A stretch of DNA of 64,000 nucleotides from a gamma proteobacterium HTCC2207 (GCA_905182855.1 CAJJDA010000004.1:186001-250000); one strand, 5' to 3'. Shown: positions 41,026-51,947, counted from the stretch's first letter. Numbers and translations: made by a program. Notes: generated by a model not told the origin, from the letters alone.

Positions 41026-42783
41026 ATGCAAGCACTGATTCATAACTCGACAGCGCGGCGGATGGCGAAAACCATTCTCAATGGCTTTCGCAGTTACTTC
41101 GCCGACTACCTCAACTCCACACTCAGCGCCAAGGCGCGCTTTGAAAAAGCCGACTGGCATGGAGTGCAGCAAGCTAACGTCGATCGTCTCGAGCTGTATA
41201 AGTTAAAAGTCGCGCAAACGGTTCAGTATTTGGGTATGGTCACGAACAAAGACATTGCTGATCTCGAACTGTGGCGGGAAGCTAAGATCGCCTATACTCA
41301 GCTAGTCTTTAACTTTCCCAATTTTGAAATTGCCGAGACATTTTTTAATTCTGTCTTCAGCGACCTACATGATCACGATAAAATTGACGACGACATTATC
41401 TATGTTTTATCTTCCCAATTAATTGAGGCGCCGGCTGCCGAATACAGTATTTTTGTGCGCTATGAAGGCGAAGGATTTCGTGACACCTTCAGAAGGATTC
41501 TTAAGGAATCTGAGTTCTCTCTGCCTGGCGAAGATATTGACTTAGACCTTGACCGCATAATGGATGTATTTAATCAAGACGTAGTTCCAAAAATTACCGG
41601 CTCTCAAGATGCGATTAAGTTTGATATTTTGGAGTCGACATTTTATCGAGGTAAGGCGGCCTATATGGTTGGCAGAGTTGTCGATGGCAAGAACAAGTTT
41701 CCGCTGGCTCTAGTATTTCTAAATACCGAAAAAGGCCAACTATATGTGGATACGGCGATATTCAACGCCGATGATCTCAGCGTACTGTTTAGCTTTACAC
41801 GCAACCATTTTATGGTCGATGCGCCGCTACCCTATCAATATTCGCATTTTCTTAAAAAGCTAATGCCGCGAAAATTAGATTATGAAATTTATAATTCGCT
41901 GGGATTTCCCAAACATGCAAAGACGGAGTTCTTTCGCCAACTAGTGGGTCATCTTAACAGCTCGGAGGATAAATTTATCGTCGCTCCGGGCATTAAGGGT
42001 ATGGTAATGACGGTATTTATGCTGCCCTCATACAATATTGTTTTTAAGATTATCAAGGATAAGTTTGCTCCACCCAAAGAGGTTACACATCAAATTGTGC
42101 GAGAGAAATATCGGCTGGTATCACGACATGATCGTATTGGTCGAATGGCAGATACTCAAGAATTCGATAATTTAATTTTTCCCTTAGACAGATTTTCGGA
42201 TGAGCTAATACAAGAATTACTAAAGGTTGCTGCATCACAGATTGAAATACGAAATGACAAACTGGTTATTAAGCACCTTTATACTGAGCGATATATGACA
42301 CCGCTTAATATTTATTTACAAAGTGCGAGTGATGAGGAAATGTACAGCTCAATGGAGGAGTACGGTAACTGTATAAAACAGCTAGCTGCCGCCAACATCT
42401 TCCCCGGCGATATGCCGTTAAAGAATTTTGGGGTGACCCGTCATGGCCGTGTAGTATTCTATGACTATGACGAAATTGCATTTCTTACCGACTGTAATTT
42501 TCGAAAAATACCAGAGCCAAAAAACGAACAGGAGGAAATGCAATCCGGGCCCTGGTATACGGTGGGTCCAGATGATATTTTTCCTGAAGAATTTCGCTTG
42601 TTTTTCTCCGGCAATATTAAGGCGCGCAAGATGTTTGAAGAGATGCATAGTGATCTCTATCAGGTAAGTTTTTGGACTAATTTACAGCATCAAATACGTA
42701 GCGGCTATGTGGTCGACGTATTTCCCTATCGCCGAATTAAGCGCTTCGATCGGAATGCGGAGGCGGTTGTCGACGCCCATTGA
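41026..42783 (+). CDS. aceK: Isocitrate dehydrogenase kinase/phosphatase
   Basis: 585 aa; VAPGIKGMVMTVFMLPSYNIVFKIIKDKFAPPKEVTHQIVREKYRLVSRHDRIGRMADTQEF. Confidence 0.97.
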   Translation: MQALIHNSTARRMAKTILNGFRSYFADYLNSTLSAKARFEKADWHGVQQANVDRLELYKLKVAQTVQYLGMVTNKDIADLELWREAKIAYTQLVFNFPNFEIAETFFNSVFSDLHDHDKIDDDIIYVLSSQLIEAPAAEYSIFVRYEGEGFRDTFRRILKESEFSLPGEDIDLDLDRIMDVFNQDVVPKITGSQDAIKFDILESTFYRGKAAYMVGRVVDGKNKFPLALVFLNTEKGQLYVDTAIFNADDLSVLFSFTRNHFMVDAPLPYQYSHFLKKLMPRKLDYEIYNSLGFPKHAKTEFFRQLVGHLNSSEDKFIVAPGIKGMVMTVFMLPSYNIVFKIIKDKFAPPKEVTHQIVREKYRLVSRHDRIGRMADTQEFDNLIFPLDRFSDELIQELLKVAASQIEIRNDKLVIKHLYTERYMTPLNIYLQSASDEEMYSSMEEYGNCIKQLAAANIFPGDMPLKNFGVTRHGRVVFYDYDEIAFLTDCNFRKIPEPKNEQEEMQSGPWYTVGPDDIFPEEFRLFFSGNIKARKMFEEMHSDLYQVSFWTNLQHQIRSGYVVDVFPYRRIKRFDRNAEAVVDAH

Positions 42784-42784
42784 A

Positions 42785-43285
42785 CTAACGGTAAGGTAAA
42801 TATTCGGTGCGTTCACCGTTTCGAATTCTAAAGCCATCTGGGCCAATAGTAAGAAGTATCCAATTTTCGTCTATTCGATCACCTGCTTTGAGAGTGCGCT
42901 GACCGGTGAACAGCCTATTGGACGCTGAGGCCTGTGCAATAAACATATGCCCAGAAACGACCATAACTGGCAGCGAGATTGGCCGAGATACTTTTAATTC
43001 TTGAGTAGTTGTGGGGATTACTAGCACCGATGGATGAGCCTGCTCAGGAACCACTACCAATGGCTCAACCGAGTCGGAAATCGGTTTTGCCAAGATTAAA
43101 TAACCACCAACCCCGAGCAAGAGCAGCAAAACAATCGCCACCGCCCCGAGTGTTTTAACCGACATCGATTCTGTGTCGGGTGTATAAGGATTCCAGTTAG
43201 CGCTCACAATATCGTCCAATTCTTTGGTATTTTCCCTCAGACGGTCACGCTCTGCTTTTTGCAATGCATCAAGGATATACGACAT
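42785..43285 (-). CDS. gspB: General secretion pathway protein B
   Basis: MSYILDALQKAERDR; TM; C-terminal RTLKAGDRIDENWILLTIGPDGFRIRNGERTEYL. Confidence 0.87.
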   Translation of the reverse strand: MSYILDALQKAERDRLRENTKELDDIVSANWNPYTPDTESMSVKTLGAVAIVLLLLLGVGGYLILAKPISDSVEPLVVVPEQAHPSVLVIPTTTQELKVSRPISLPVMVVSGHMFIAQASASNRLFTGQRTLKAGDRIDENWILLTIGPDGFRIRNGERTEYLPYR

Positions 43286-44883
43286 TATTGGTCACCTTTA
43301 TCGAGACGAGGAACTGAGTCATTGGTCAGTTGATTGAGTCTCATGATAGTTTCGCGCCCGACGATCGCATCGGATTTTAGCGCCTGCTCGGATTGGAAGT
43401 CTCGAACCTTATTGGCAATTGCTTTGGTGTAAAGACCTCCAGTCACCAAGCGCTCGGCCGTTTGGTCGATAATGGCTAACTGGTCCTGCAGCCAACTCAC
43501 CAGTTGGGGGTTCTTGCTACCAATCTTTAACGGTTTAAATCCCTGAGGAGGCTGCCATAGATACAAAAAGTTACCGGTCCAGCGCTCAGTAAAAAGTAGT
43601 AGATCTATACTGCTAATTCCCTGGCTACCCGTCAATATGACTTTACTCTGACTAATACCCGTCAGCAGATAGACTCTGAGTAACGACTCCTCTTTGAGCC
43701 AGACAATACCAGGACGATCGACTCTGCGTAATGCCTCTACGGTACCCGCAGTCATTTTAAAAGCCCTCAGGTTCTGGTGGGCCGCCTGCGCAAAAAAAGC
43801 GTCCTCTGAATAGAGCTGGCCAATATCAATTGACCAACGTCCCAATAGAGCTACAAATGGATTGGCAATTGAGTCCTGTGGCTTTGGGTTATTGATAGCC
43901 TCAGAGTCTAGCCTTTCTACTGACTCTAATAATAGCTGCGGCGTATTAGTCCTTGGCGTCGAAATATCAGGGCTATCAACGAAATGCATTATTAAACCGC
44001 CGATGACAAAGAGTAACGCGGCCATCACGGCAAATCGCCATCTGTCTGTTTTAATGATTTTCCCGCTACCGAGAACCTCCCTGGCCGCAGTTTTCACCAG
44101 CGCTGGAGATACTGTCTTAGCACCCAAAGAATAGGCGGCTACCAGTGCGTGCTGACAAACTAAATTAACCAGTCTTGGTACGCCTTGGGTCTTTCGGAAC
44201 AACATCGATATGCTAGCACTATTGAACAGTGGCTGCTGTCCTCCGGCCCTATGCAGGCGATGGTTTACGTAGTTAGCGAGGTCTTTTTTTTCTAGCGGCA
44301 ATAGATGAAATCTTGAAACCACGCGCTGATTTAATTGGCGTAGATCCTTGAGGGCAAGAATATCGAGTAACTCCGGCTGACCTACCAACAATATATATAA
44401 AAGCTTTTGCGTATTGGTTTCTAAGTTGCTTAGCAGGCGCAGCATTTCCAATACATCGGGCGTGAGATTCTGCGCCTCTTCAATAACAATTAGTGTTTTC
44501 TGACCCTCGGCATGGCTGGTGATCAGATCTTGATTGAGTGCATCAATACATATTTTGGAAAAGGATAGCCCGCGGATATCCGTCAAATCGATTGCCAGCT
44601 CATCACAGATACTGGCTAATACATCAGTCACCTCAAGTTTACTATTAAGCACGTAGGCGACCCGGATATGAGCGGGCAGGCGTGTCAATAGGGTACGTGT
44701 TAAGGTGGTTTTTCCGGTGCCCACCTCACCCGTGAGTAGGATAAAACCTCCTTCCCGATCAAGGCCATATTTAAGATGGGCCACAGCCTGGCGATGATGA
44801 TTGCTGGGGTACAGAAATCCTGGATCTGGAACAATTGAAAATGGCTCCCGTTTTAAACCAAAATGTTGTAGGTAGATGCTCAA
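43285..44883 (-). CDS. gspA: General secretion pathway protein A (ExeA-like AAA ATPase with peptidoglycan-binding domain)
   Basis: FGLKREPFSIVPDPGFLYPSNHHRQAVAHLKYGLDREGGFILLTGEVGTGKTTL; C-terminal VRDFQSEQALKSDAIVGRETIMRLNQL. Confidence 0.92.
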   Translation of the reverse strand: MSIYLQHFGLKREPFSIVPDPGFLYPSNHHRQAVAHLKYGLDREGGFILLTGEVGTGKTTLTRTLLTRLPAHIRVAYVLNSKLEVTDVLASICDELAIDLTDIRGLSFSKICIDALNQDLITSHAEGQKTLIVIEEAQNLTPDVLEMLRLLSNLETNTQKLLYILLVGQPELLDILALKDLRQLNQRVVSRFHLLPLEKKDLANYVNHRLHRAGGQQPLFNSASISMLFRKTQGVPRLVNLVCQHALVAAYSLGAKTVSPALVKTAAREVLGSGKIIKTDRWRFAVMAALLFVIGGLIMHFVDSPDISTPRTNTPQLLLESVERLDSEAINNPKPQDSIANPFVALLGRWSIDIGQLYSEDAFFAQAAHQNLRAFKMTAGTVEALRRVDRPGIVWLKEESLLRVYLLTGISQSKVILTGSQGISSIDLLLFTERWTGNFLYLWQPPQGFKPLKIGSKNPQLVSWLQDQLAIIDQTAERLVTGGLYTKAIANKVRDFQSEQALKSDAIVGRETIMRLNQLTNDSVPRLDKGDQ

Positions 44884-44888
44884 GCGAT

Positions 44889-46784
44889 TTACTCGTCAGT
44901 ATCGCTGTCGACATTATCTTTAAACGCTTCTAATTGCTCGGTCAGCGGCCCACGTCTCTTGCCTTTGAGATCACGATAAATCAGGTGATCAAATTTCTTT
45001 TGCGACAACTTCTTGGCATCCTCCGGCGTGCGGATAATGGTAGGCCGGATAAACATCATTAACACTCTCTGCTCACCAATTTTACGGGATGATCTGAACA
45101 GCCTACCCAGTAGCGGGATATCGCCTAGTATAGGCACCTTGGAGGCGGAACCATCCGTTTTGTCCTCAATCAGACCACCCAATATTAATAGCTCGCCATC
45201 CTGAATCATGACGTTGGTTCTCATGCTACTTTTTGACGTAGTCTGCAAACCGGGTGCGCCACTTTTGACTTTTGATGATTCCTGTTCAATCTCCAGTCGC
45301 ACGGCACCCCCTTTGCTGATCTGTGGTTTAACTTTAAGTTTTAGGCCCACCTCTTCACGATTAATCGTCGTGAAGGGGTTGCCGCTGTTGTTGTTACTAT
45401 TGCCACTAGTGAAGCTGCCGGTTTGAAATGGCACCTCTTCACCCACAGACAATTCTGCCTCTTCATTATCGAGTGTCAGCACCGAGGGCGTAGAGAGAAT
45501 GTTCGTACGACCATCAGTTTTTAATGCCTGAATCAGAATACCCATGCCCTTCCCTGTCTGCCGGTCAAAATCCCCCGCAATGCCTAGGGTAGTCTGTGGC
45601 AAGGCGCTAAGAGCGGCAGTAAGCGCAGCAGGTTCGACACTACCATTGGCACCCAAGCCTAACAGACCGGCGAGCGCACCATCAAAGTTAGTCAGATAAC
45701 CGCCTCTTTGCTGACTAGTATAAATAAGTTGAGTACTGAGAGTTTTTGCCTGCGATTCGGAAAGCTCAGCAATCACCGCTTCGATTAAGACCTGTGGTCG
45801 AGAGACATCCAACTCGGCGATTACCGTTCTAACCTCCCGAATCACCGCCGAGGGAGCCGCAATAATAAGCGCATTATTTAATTCATCAATTTCTACTTTA
45901 TAACTGGCCTTACTGTTCTTACCACCGGCAGACTCTCCGGCTAGGCGCAGAAATACATCCGAACTGAGCATGCCATCAATAATAGGCTTCAGCCCTGCCG
46001 CGCGCGAGAAATCAAGTGGAATAACCGCGACGCCAGATTGCTTAGTCGCCGGGATATCCAAACTCTTTAACAGATCAATAAAAGATTTGCGCGCGATACC
46101 GGGACCACTGACGATAACGCGATTATTTAGCCCGTCTTCAACCAGCGAAAGCTCCTGCTTTTGTAACTGTTTGAGCTGGCTGGCAATGTGTACGGCCTCT
46201 CCGGCAGAGATATGTTCAAGATTGATGATCTCAACGGCAGTGGTATCAGGATCATCGAGTCGTTTTAAAATGCGCTTCAATTGAACCACGTTGCTGCGGA
46301 TATCTGAGACTACGAGGCTATTACTAGAGGCATAGGCCAGCAGTCGCGCACCATTGCTTAACAGCGGTTTTAATACGGGTACCAGTGTCGCCGCCTGCAC
46401 ATGATTGATGCGCAACACTTCCGTTTGCAGCTGATTCTCGCCCTGGCCACCCGCAAAACTAAAGGCCTGATTAAAGGGGACTATTCGCACCACTGCGCCA
46501 TCTTCCTGCGCCTGAAAACCCTGCACCTGAAGCGATGAAAGTACGGCCTTATAGAGCAACGATGCGTCTAACGGCTCGGGAGCGATAATGGTGACTTTCC
46601 CTTTAACTCTGGGGTCTATAACAAAAGATTTGCCGGTGATCTCAGCAACGCTTTCAATAACACTAAGAATGTCGGCATCGCGAAAATTAACAGATACTTT
46701 TTCTGTAGCCGACACTTCAGCAATTAGGCACAGAGCGCCAATTGTTACTCTCGTGACATAAAATAGCTGTTTCAGAATATTCAT
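44889..46784 (-). CDS. gspD: Type II secretion secretin GspD
   Basis: VSVNFRDADILSVIESVAEITGKSFVIDPRVKGKVTI...VLIEAVIAELSE...SMRTNVMIQDGELLILGGLIED. Confidence 0.97.
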   Translation of the reverse strand: MNILKQLFYVTRVTIGALCLIAEVSATEKVSVNFRDADILSVIESVAEITGKSFVIDPRVKGKVTIIAPEPLDASLLYKAVLSSLQVQGFQAQEDGAVVRIVPFNQAFSFAGGQGENQLQTEVLRINHVQAATLVPVLKPLLSNGARLLAYASSNSLVVSDIRSNVVQLKRILKRLDDPDTTAVEIINLEHISAGEAVHIASQLKQLQKQELSLVEDGLNNRVIVSGPGIARKSFIDLLKSLDIPATKQSGVAVIPLDFSRAAGLKPIIDGMLSSDVFLRLAGESAGGKNSKASYKVEIDELNNALIIAAPSAVIREVRTVIAELDVSRPQVLIEAVIAELSESQAKTLSTQLIYTSQQRGGYLTNFDGALAGLLGLGANGSVEPAALTAALSALPQTTLGIAGDFDRQTGKGMGILIQALKTDGRTNILSTPSVLTLDNEEAELSVGEEVPFQTGSFTSGNSNNNSGNPFTTINREEVGLKLKVKPQISKGGAVRLEIEQESSKVKSGAPGLQTTSKSSMRTNVMIQDGELLILGGLIEDKTDGSASKVPILGDIPLLGRLFRSSRKIGEQRVLMMFIRPTIIRTPEDAKKLSQKKFDHLIYRDLKGKRRGPLTEQLEAFKDNVDSDTDE

Positions 46785-46829
46785 TTTGAGATTAATCCCT
46801 TCATCTTCATGTTGTTGATCGAATTCAAG

Positions 46830-47591
46830 TTACGGTAACATTTTAGCGTACAGGCTTGCGGCATTCACATAGATAGTTTCTTCTTGGCCCTCTCGGATCA
46901 CCGTCACGGGCAGGCTGCTCGAACCACTATAGCCCATCCACGCAGCCGGATTGGCCATCAGTTCGCCCATAGCCATGCCGTCCACAGCAATAACTACATC
47001 GCCGTCACGGATATCCGCTAATATTTTCATCTCGTCTGAGAGATTATTCAGTTTTAGCCCAGATCCACCCGAGATATTGACCGGCACTGCACCAAACATA
47101 TCAGCAAGAGCAAAGCCACCCTCAGGGCTCTGGGCTGCAGGAGACGACTGTTCTGCCTCCATAATAATATCGGGTTTTTTTAACAGCACCTGTTTGTTTA
47201 TGCCATTTTTCGCTACGACAATTCTATAGGCTTCAATCTTTATAATTGTGGTGTCTGGTGCCAGTTTCTCGCCTTCATGAAAAACTGCTTCTCGTCGGCC
47301 CCTAAACTTTACCGTGGCAGATGCCGTACTTGGTGTAATTAGAATGCCCAGCAATTCAGCGTCTAGCGCAGCATCTGCTAGGTTGTCGCGCTGATCGACG
47401 ACCATAACCGCCGCGACAGAATCACCGCGAAACCAGTCCCAATACAGGGGCTTGGCGCGCTGAACAGACGAAATGCTAGTTTCCATGATCTTGCCAGTAT
47501 TTAATTGCATGGCTAGCAAAAAACTCAGATAAAGGCAGAGTAGTACCAACGTCAACACGACGCCCATACGCATAAGTTGTAGAGGATGCAT
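46830..47591 (-). CDS. gspC: Type II secretion protein GspC
   Basis: N-terminal TM, HR-type domain (AELLGILITPSTASATVKFRGRREAVFHEGEKL), PDZ-like C-terminus. Start trimmed to MHPLQLMRMG. Confidence 0.85.
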   Translation of the reverse strand: MHPLQLMRMGVVLTLVLLCLYLSFLLAMQLNTGKIMETSISSVQRAKPLYWDWFRGDSVAAVMVVDQRDNLADAALDAELLGILITPSTASATVKFRGRREAVFHEGEKLAPDTTIIKIEAYRIVVAKNGINKQVLLKKPDIIMEAEQSSPAAQSPEGGFALADMFGAVPVNISGGSGLKLNNLSDEMKILADIRDGDVVIAVDGMAMGELMANPAAWMGYSGSSSLPVTVIREGQEETIYVNAASLYAKMLP

Positions 47592-47598
47592 CTTTCTA

Positions 47599-48090
47599 CT
47601 AATCAAGACCTGTAATCTCCATAGTGCCAGCAAATGGTGTGCCAGATTCATCACTTGCAACGATCTCTAAGCGAGTAATAAATAACCCCTCACAGACGAC
47701 CTGGTATGCCATTCGCATGATAGCGTTAGTGTTAGAGCCCGCAAAGCTCAGGGAATAGCCCTGCACCTGTTGTGTTAAATTACCCAAAATTAGCTGATTA
47801 CGGCGCACCAAACGGATGATAGCATCGCGCTCCGGAACGGCTTTAGTATCCGCGCCCGTGCAGCTATTTGTTAGCCCCGAGACCACCGCAGCCTGATTTT
47901 GCAGCCAAGATAGCTCTAGCGATAATTGCTCATACCTGTCGTTAAGCTCACGCTTTTTTTCTATCAACGGCAGCAATAATACGTAGGTCAGTGTCAACAG
48001 AAGTACTAGGGCACCGCCCAAAATAAGCTGCTTTTCACGGGACTGCAGTCCTGCATAGCCATCTTGCAACCGGACGATTAATGCATTCAT
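47599..48090 (-). CDS. gspM: Type II secretion protein GspM
   Basis: LQDGYAGLQSREKQLILGGALVLLLTLTYVLLLPLIEKKRELNDRYEQLSLELSWLQNQA; locus position. Confidence 0.85.
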   Translation of the reverse strand: MNALIVRLQDGYAGLQSREKQLILGGALVLLLTLTYVLLLPLIEKKRELNDRYEQLSLELSWLQNQAAVVSGLTNSCTGADTKAVPERDAIIRLVRRNQLILGNLTQQVQGYSLSFAGSNTNAIMRMAYQVVCEGLFITRLEIVASDESGTPFAGTMEITGLD

Positions 48091-49220
48091 TTGCTCGCCT
48101 CTGCGTTGGGTTTAACAACTAACAAAACGCTCTCAGGGCCGTCGTCGGGCAGCTGAGTCAGGGCGATTTGATAACCGGGAATACTGAGCATCTTAGTCTT
48201 TAACTTAGCACCATTATCTATCTTCATGCGGATGCCCTCTGCATTGGCGCTGAGCGATCGCAAATCACAGTTACAGGCGGTCATCAAATCTTCAATGGCA
48301 ACCAGTGTGGCCATAGGGCCAGCGCCTATCGCTGCCTTTTGATTACGAAGTGTCGTCAAACGCTGTTCGGCGGAACCTATAATCTGAGCAATCTCCGGCG
48401 TACGACCACTGAACAGACGGCTATAACTGCTCAATGATTGTTTTTCTAGGGCCTGCACATTAATCCTCATGGCACTGGAAGATATCTGTAAATAGACCAC
48501 CAACAGCCCAATAGCGAGGACTGCCAGGCCTACTGAAGGCCACCAGCCTTTGGAATAAGTAGAAGATGACGCCATTTTGAATTTTCCGGTTAACAGATTG
48601 ACGTCAACTGGCATATCCACGAATTGCCAGTCGATACTGGCATTATTAATGTCGGCTAGATTACGAAGATGATCTGGCACCATGGTTTCATCTGGCAGTG
48701 AAATGGACAGTCGTGGAGATATATCTGAGGCCGTTAATAGACTATCAATTAGAGCCCAACCCAAGTTTGGCTTAGCTGCAAAACCAGTTTCAGTGCCGCT
48801 GCGCACTAACAATAATCCATTTCGCCAGCCTACAGTGATGCGCCCAGACTCATAAGGTAAGGCTAAAAAATCAGGCACCATCAGGTTGACTGCAACACCA
48901 GCATTATGAGCAACCCGCTGCCATTGCTGCATATCCTCATCGCTGACAGCAATAACCTGCAATTGGTTATGACCTGAACGGCGGTTAATTACGAAATGCA
49001 TAGTCTCGACAGGCTGCAAAACTCTGTCTTCCAGCATCCAGGGAATCAGTGAGCTCCACTTACGTTCTGGCGCCGACGGCGCGTCGATTAGATGCATCGA
49101 GATCCGTTCAGAGGGCACCCATAAAGCCATGGCTAGGCTATTGGCACCGGCCATTGATTTGAGTGGATCGCTCTCATCACTCAGACGCTGATCTAGGTTG
49201 TGGATATGGTCAACATTCAT
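48087..49220 (-). CDS. gspL: Type II secretion protein GspL
   Basis: KWSSLIPWMLEDRVLQPVETMHFV...; TM near residue 230; between gspK and gspM. Confidence 0.88.
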   Translation of the reverse strand: MNVDHIHNLDQRLSDESDPLKSMAGANSLAMALWVPSERISMHLIDAPSAPERKWSSLIPWMLEDRVLQPVETMHFVINRRSGHNQLQVIAVSDEDMQQWQRVAHNAGVAVNLMVPDFLALPYESGRITVGWRNGLLLVRSGTETGFAAKPNLGWALIDSLLTASDISPRLSISLPDETMVPDHLRNLADINNASIDWQFVDMPVDVNLLTGKFKMASSSTYSKGWWPSVGLAVLAIGLLVVYLQISSSAMRINVQALEKQSLSSYSRLFSGRTPEIAQIIGSAEQRLTTLRNQKAAIGAGPMATLVAIEDLMTACNCDLRSLSANAEGIRMKIDNGAKLKTKMLSIPGYQIALTQLPDDGPESVLLVVKPNAEASK

Positions 49221-50354
49221 CTAACTATTTTTCCCAATCATTAAACAGGCGGGTTCCGGCACAATTTTACTTGCGGCCGTTCTGTCGATCTCTTCATCCC
49301 GAGCCTCATCGGCAAATAACGCCTCGGCGGCTGACAGCTTATCAGGCACTCTATCCGGAAGACTTGCTGGTACTAGCGTTATCGCCCGGGAGATAACTAC
49401 TGGTTCTGTCAATCCACGACGACTCATTATACTTTTTAACTCGATATGCGCCTCCCCTAATGTCACGTCCAGGTAAAGCTCAAAATAATCGGTTTTTACA
49501 TCAACTATACGCGGCGGCCAACGTGCAGAGACGTCCGCCGGGGCCAAGAGAAACTCACTGGCAATCATCGCGTGAAAGTCAGCCACCCTGTTAAATGGTC
49601 TATTCGCAAGCACCCTATCGACAAATGGCTCGTTGAGGGTGCCACTGAGGGCCAGTAAAATCTCGTCTGATGCGGTGTTAATGTTTATGGCTGTATCAGT
49701 CGGCAGAGCGCTTGACCAGGCCGCTAAACGCTGCACCTCCCAAATCTCATAACCACTGATCGCCGCCAACTCAGTAACGTCTGACACGCGCGTGTTGGCA
49801 ACTACTCGCGGCGGCCTGAAATTGTCATAATCCGGCTGCTCACCGCCCCAAGAGTTGACGGTTGCAGAATCAGCATCGAGCCAATCAATGATCTTAGCTA
49901 CTCTGGCCGGACCTGCAGGGAACTCAAGAATATCCAACAACCTGGTCCAGACTTTGGCCGTACCCATGTTCTTAGAGTTCATCTCCAGCCGCAGTGTCGA
50001 CGCATCATAACGCGCAAAGTTATTTAGGTTTATACGTGCTTGCATATCGGCGATACAGCCGGTCAAAATTCCTCCCTCCACGGGAAGCAACGGCATCGCT
50101 TGAGCCCAATCCTCACCGAATTCATCAACGCTGCGATCATCTTGTGCATCAGACAGCATCTGGGCGGCCCAACTCTCACCGCTAAGGGCCAGCAGCAATG
50201 CTTGGTCTCGATGCATCGAGGCACCAGCCTGAGCAACATCAATCTGATGGCGATAAAAAATATTACTCAGCACCAGGACTACCGCCAGAGTAAGTATTAG
50301 TGCCGCTAACAGTGCGACGCCACGCTGTCCATCGCTGTCTTTGATATCTTTCAT
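49221..50354 (-). CDS. gspK: Type II secretion minor pseudopilin GspK
   Basis: RGVALLAALILTLAVVLVLSNIFYRHQ; ARINLNNFA; ININTASDEILLALSG. Confidence 0.9.
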   Translation of the reverse strand: MKDIKDSDGQRGVALLAALILTLAVVLVLSNIFYRHQIDVAQAGASMHRDQALLLALSGESWAAQMLSDAQDDRSVDEFGEDWAQAMPLLPVEGGILTGCIADMQARINLNNFARYDASTLRLEMNSKNMGTAKVWTRLLDILEFPAGPARVAKIIDWLDADSATVNSWGGEQPDYDNFRPPRVVANTRVSDVTELAAISGYEIWEVQRLAAWSSALPTDTAININTASDEILLALSGTLNEPFVDRVLANRPFNRVADFHAMIASEFLLAPADVSARWPPRIVDVKTDYFELYLDVTLGEAHIELKSIMSRRGLTEPVVISRAITLVPASLPDRVPDKLSAAEALFADEARDEEIDRTAASKIVPEPACLMIGKNS

Positions 50355-50977
50355 CAGTTCGAGATCACCCCTGGAAACAGGACCGTAGTCTCAGTCTTAT
50401 CCACTAGTCTTATCGTCAGCCTGATCATTTTTGGCAAACTGCGTATAGTCACTTTTTGGTTTAGAGGGGGCCAATTCGGATCATAGCTATAATCTGGCGT
50501 TAGATGCTCGAGCAGAATTTCCTCCACATCATTAAGTATAAGCAATCGGGTGCCTTCGCTATCCCTAGTCGATCCTGTGATGGCCCAAGACTGTCGCTGC
50601 AGCTGCTGTTCTTCATTGATACTGTAGGCTATGCGCCTAACACCGCTGGGATTAGAGCGTATCATCGGGCCTCCACCGCGACTAAAACGCAGACCGAATT
50701 CGCTGGGATCGGTGAGATAGGCCGACTCAATTGAACCTCGCTCATCGACAAAGGTTCTGGGCCGCATGTGCATTAGGTCTCGGCCGATAATTTGCCACGC
50801 ACGTTGCAACTTGGCCTCTTCCGCCAAATCAGACCGACTGCGCTCGTTGACCTCGATCACCACATCAACAGCCTGATAAGATAGCACCGACATAAACGCC
50901 ATTATCGTCACCGAAACCATAACCTCAATGAGGGTGAAGCCGTCCTCCCGGCCATGCCTGCGCCCCAAACGGCTCAT
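50354..50977 (-). CDS. gspJ: Type II secretion minor pseudopilin GspJ
   Basis: GFTLIEVMVSVTIMAFMSVLSYQAVD; locus position. Confidence 0.92.
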   Translation of the reverse strand: MSRLGRRHGREDGFTLIEVMVSVTIMAFMSVLSYQAVDVVIEVNERSRSDLAEEAKLQRAWQIIGRDLMHMRPRTFVDERGSIESAYLTDPSEFGLRFSRGGGPMIRSNPSGVRRIAYSINEEQQLQRQSWAITGSTRDSEGTRLLILNDVEEILLEHLTPDYSYDPNWPPLNQKVTIRSLPKMIRLTIRLVDKTETTVLFPGVISN

Positions 50978-51375
50978 TAGGGCTTACCTATTAGATAAAG
51001 ACTGAGTGTGGTATTTTTTGCTTCGCTACCCACAAGCCCGACCTGCATTTCGTAGCGGTAAAAATCTTTACCCAAAGCCGCTTCGACCTTGATCTTCCAT
51101 CGCCAATCCTGCCCGGCCTGCTCGTCGACACCCTCTATTGCGTCGTTATTGCCCTCATTGGCGGCAACCCAACCCTGGGCGTATTGATAGCGCTGCATCA
51201 GACGATTCCAGCCCACTGAATTAGAAAAAAAACGTTCGCGCAAGCGGATGCGCTCATCAGCATATTGCTGCACCATGGAAATAGCTCCACCTAATACCAA
51301 ACTCAAGATAACTAGGGCTACAGACACCTCGATTAACGTGAACCCCCGCACCGCATTGGCGCCAAAGACTTTCAT
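50977..51375 (-). CDS. gspI: Type II secretion minor pseudopilin GspI
   Basis: GFTLIEVSVALVILSLVLGGAISM; locus position. Confidence 0.9.
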   Translation of the reverse strand: MKVFGANAVRGFTLIEVSVALVILSLVLGGAISMVQQYADERIRLRERFFSNSVGWNRLMQRYQYAQGWVAANEGNNDAIEGVDEQAGQDWRWKIKVEAALGKDFYRYEMQVGLVGSEAKNTTLSLYLIGKP

Positions 51376-51947
51376 CTTGTGCGTCGCTCAACAACCATAG
51401 CCGAGATCGCATCATTCCACAGATAAACATAGGTGCGCTCAAACGATTCAAAACTCAGCACTATTTCAGCCTTAGGCTCAATATAACCGTCGGGCAAAAA
51501 GGCCATTTCAGGTAGCAGGCGCTCAATCTCATCGCCATACCAGTTCGCCATTTGATCCCCCTGCGGCATTAATTCCTCTGTCTCAGCATCTTCCAAAAGC
51601 CAATGGACTGTTGCGCCGTCCTCTAACAAAAAGGGCTCTGGAGCGCTGACTGCCACCCAACGCATCCGATAATAAACGACAACGCGAAGTCTTGTAATCG
51701 CTGATGGAGTGGCGCCGCCTTCACTCTCAGGATCACTTTCAGTCACTATGCCATAGGCGGCACCTTCGAGAGATGCTCGCTCAGAAATCTGCTGCAGCCA
51801 AATCAGCAACTTATTTGCTTCAGTCTCATAGCGCCGATCAGAGGTCTGATTGATTGCCAGCAGACTCATGGCTGATATGGTCGCGATAACAATCACAACC
51901 ACCATGATTTCAATCAGTGTAAAACCCTGTTCACGCCTACCTGACAT
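51372..51947 (-). CDS. gspH: Type II secretion minor pseudopilin GspH
   Basis: GFTLIEIMVVVIVIATISAMSLLAI; locus position. Confidence 0.9.
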   Translation of the reverse strand: MSGRREQGFTLIEIMVVVIVIATISAMSLLAINQTSDRRYETEANKLLIWLQQISERASLEGAAYGIVTESDPESEGGATPSAITRLRVVVYYRMRWVAVSAPEPFLLEDGATVHWLLEDAETEELMPQGDQMANWYGDEIERLLPEMAFLPDGYIEPKAEIVLSFESFERTYVYLWNDAISAMVVERRTR

